This document shows positions 6,572 to 7,033 of a stretch of DNA of 7,033 bases, one piece after another. The position numbers and the translations under genes were made by a program. Position 1 is the stretch's first letter, and the number at the start of each line of letters is the position of its first letter. Below the pieces are notes generated by a model, which saw only the letters and a list, made by a program, of their open reading frames with translations, searched no databases and was not told where the DNA came from. Origin of the DNA: Sulfurovum sp. bin170 (lineage in GTDB: Bacteria > Campylobacterota > Campylobacteria > Campylobacterales > Sulfurovaceae); NCBI RefSeq assembly GCF_010892395.1, contig NZ_JAACKB010000287.1, positions 1-7,033 on the forward strand, written 5' to 3'.

Positions 6572-6829
6572 TTATGCTGCGGCACGAGTATAATTAGAGA
6601 GACGCTTCAATTGCATATACCAATCATCGTCATAATCTAGTGAATCCATATCAACCTCATAAAGGCTAATCTCCAGACCTTCACTCGTCAACATCACATC
6701 ACCAATATACTCCTCTGGTATATCCAATACCTGCTCACAATACTCTATAGCATAAAAATTATCTCTCAATGCACTTAGACTCCAACTAGAATCAATGTTT
6801 CTCCTTGAAATTATAAAAAATTCCTCCAT
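6572..6829 (-). CDS. Small, strongly acidic hypothetical protein (85 aa)
   Basis: I do not recognise this protein. The start at 6829 is preferred over an in-frame ATG at 6853 because AAAGGAG lies six bases before it, while the upstream ATG has none and sits only a few bases after a likely -10. The product has about 19 Asp/Glu against six Lys/Arg, one Cys, and an especially acidic YEVDMDSLDYDDDWY segment (56-70) just before a short basic LKRL and the end TRAAA. No signal peptide or membrane segment is visible, so it is probably cytosolic. The strong ribosome site, own promoter candidate and full-length frame argue for a real gene. It lies upstream of the DUF2868/GTPase operon on the same strand with a 118-base gap, but nothing ties it functionally to that operon. 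A protein-binding regulator, an immunity-type protein or a DNA mimic would fit the charge; none is supported further. Confidence 0.65.
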   Translation of the reverse strand: MEEFFIISRRNIDSSWSLSALRDNFYAIEYCEQVLDIPEEYIGDVMLTSEGLEISLYEVDMDSLDYDDDWYMQLKRLSNYTRAAA

Positions 6830-6835
6830 CTGTAA

Positions 6836-6842
6836 CTCCTTT
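6836..6842 (-). promoter_or_regulatory. Strong ribosome binding site that fixes the small gene's start
   Basis: On the - strand the sequence reads AAAGGAG, then six bases, then the ATG at 6829. This is the best Shine-Dalgarno match in the window. It lies inside the coding sequence if the longer frame from 6853 is used, which is the main reason for choosing the shorter protein. Confidence 0.75.
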
Positions 6843-6863
6843 GAATTTGACATCTTTAATTCT

Positions 6864-6869
6864 AGTATA
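6864..6869 (-). promoter_or_regulatory. Candidate -10 element for the small acidic gene
   Basis: TATACT on the - strand, in a run of alternating A/T-rich sequence. A transcript starting near 6857 would carry a leader of about 28 bases containing the strong ribosome site, which agrees with the start at 6829. No clear -35 is seen. Confidence 0.45.
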
Positions 6870-6939
6870 AATTAATTTAATAATAGTTATAGTTTATAAA
6901 GAAAATTGTACTATTTTTAATTTTTTATAAAATTTAGCT

Positions 6940-6945
6940 TATAAT
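6940..6945 (+). promoter_or_regulatory. Candidate -10 element for the + strand frame at 6975
   Basis: Exact TATAAT preceded by AATTTAGCT and, further up, T-rich periodic sequence, a pattern typical of Campylobacterota housekeeping promoters. A start near 6952 gives a leader of about 23 bases. With the - strand element at 6864-6869 it makes this AT-rich gap a divergent promoter region. Confidence 0.45.
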
Positions 6946-6974
6946 TTGTTTTTTCAAAAATGATATAGAACACT

Positions 6975-7033
6975 ATGTCACTAAAAGATTTTTTTCTGCT
7001 GTTTTTTATTAAAAAAATAGAAATTTTTATTAA
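6975..7033 (+). CDS. Start of an unidentified gene, 3' end beyond the window
   Basis: An ATG at 6975 opens a frame that stays open to the last base, giving MSLKDFFLLFFIKKIEIFI. Nineteen codons are too few to name a family. The residues suggest a short polar start followed by a hydrophobic stretch, as in a membrane protein's first helix or a signal anchor, but A/T-rich DNA gives Phe, Ile and Lys codons by default. A TATAAT lies 30 bases upstream. No good Shine-Dalgarno is present (ATAGAAC only). It may be a chance frame. Confidence 0.35.
   Translation, partial: MSLKDFFLLFFIKKIEIFI

Overview
The window looks like chromosomal DNA from a Campylobacterota (Epsilonproteobacteria) member, probably a free-living Sulfurimonas- or Sulfurovum-type relative. 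Three things point there: a fused IspD-IspF enzyme, visibly AT-rich sequence, and above all the gene order ispDF - orphan atypical response regulator - ATP-sulfurylase-like gene - pgpA. I recall the same order from Campylobacter jejuni (Cj1607-Cj1610) and, for the first two genes, from Helicobacter pylori (HP1020-HP1021). The genus is an inference.

Layout. Positions 1-3621 (+ strand) hold a tight gene run. It starts with the 3' part of ispDF (non-mevalonate isoprenoid synthesis), which shares an ATGA overlap with the response regulator. The regulator overlaps the ATP-sulfurylase-like gene by 23 bases. A 66-base gap with a perfect 22-bp palindrome then leads to pgpA (phosphatidylglycerol synthesis). 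A hairpin at 3621-3643 closes the region where pgpA converges on the next, opposite-strand unit.

Positions 3645-6453 (- strand) hold a two-gene operon: a four-helix membrane protein of the DUF2868 type, overlapping by 14 bases the gene for its partner, an Era-like GTPase of the DUF3482 type. This pairing recurs in proteobacteria, but I know of no established function. Positions 6454-6571 are a short non-coding gap with a C7 tract. Positions 6572-6829 (- strand) encode an 85-residue, very acidic protein that I do not recognise. Positions 6830-6974 are an AT-rich divergent promoter region. A + strand reading frame opens at 6975 and runs off the window end.

How it fits together. The first block links housekeeping enzymes to two members of known families that have lost their textbook catalytic or signalling residues: a receiver domain with Ser in place of the phospho-accepting Asp, and an ATP-sulfurylase homologue lacking the HxxH motif and sulfate-binding arginines. 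The second block is a membrane/GTPase pair of unknown role. These are the candidates for under-described biology. I saw no mobile element, CRISPR array or RNA gene.
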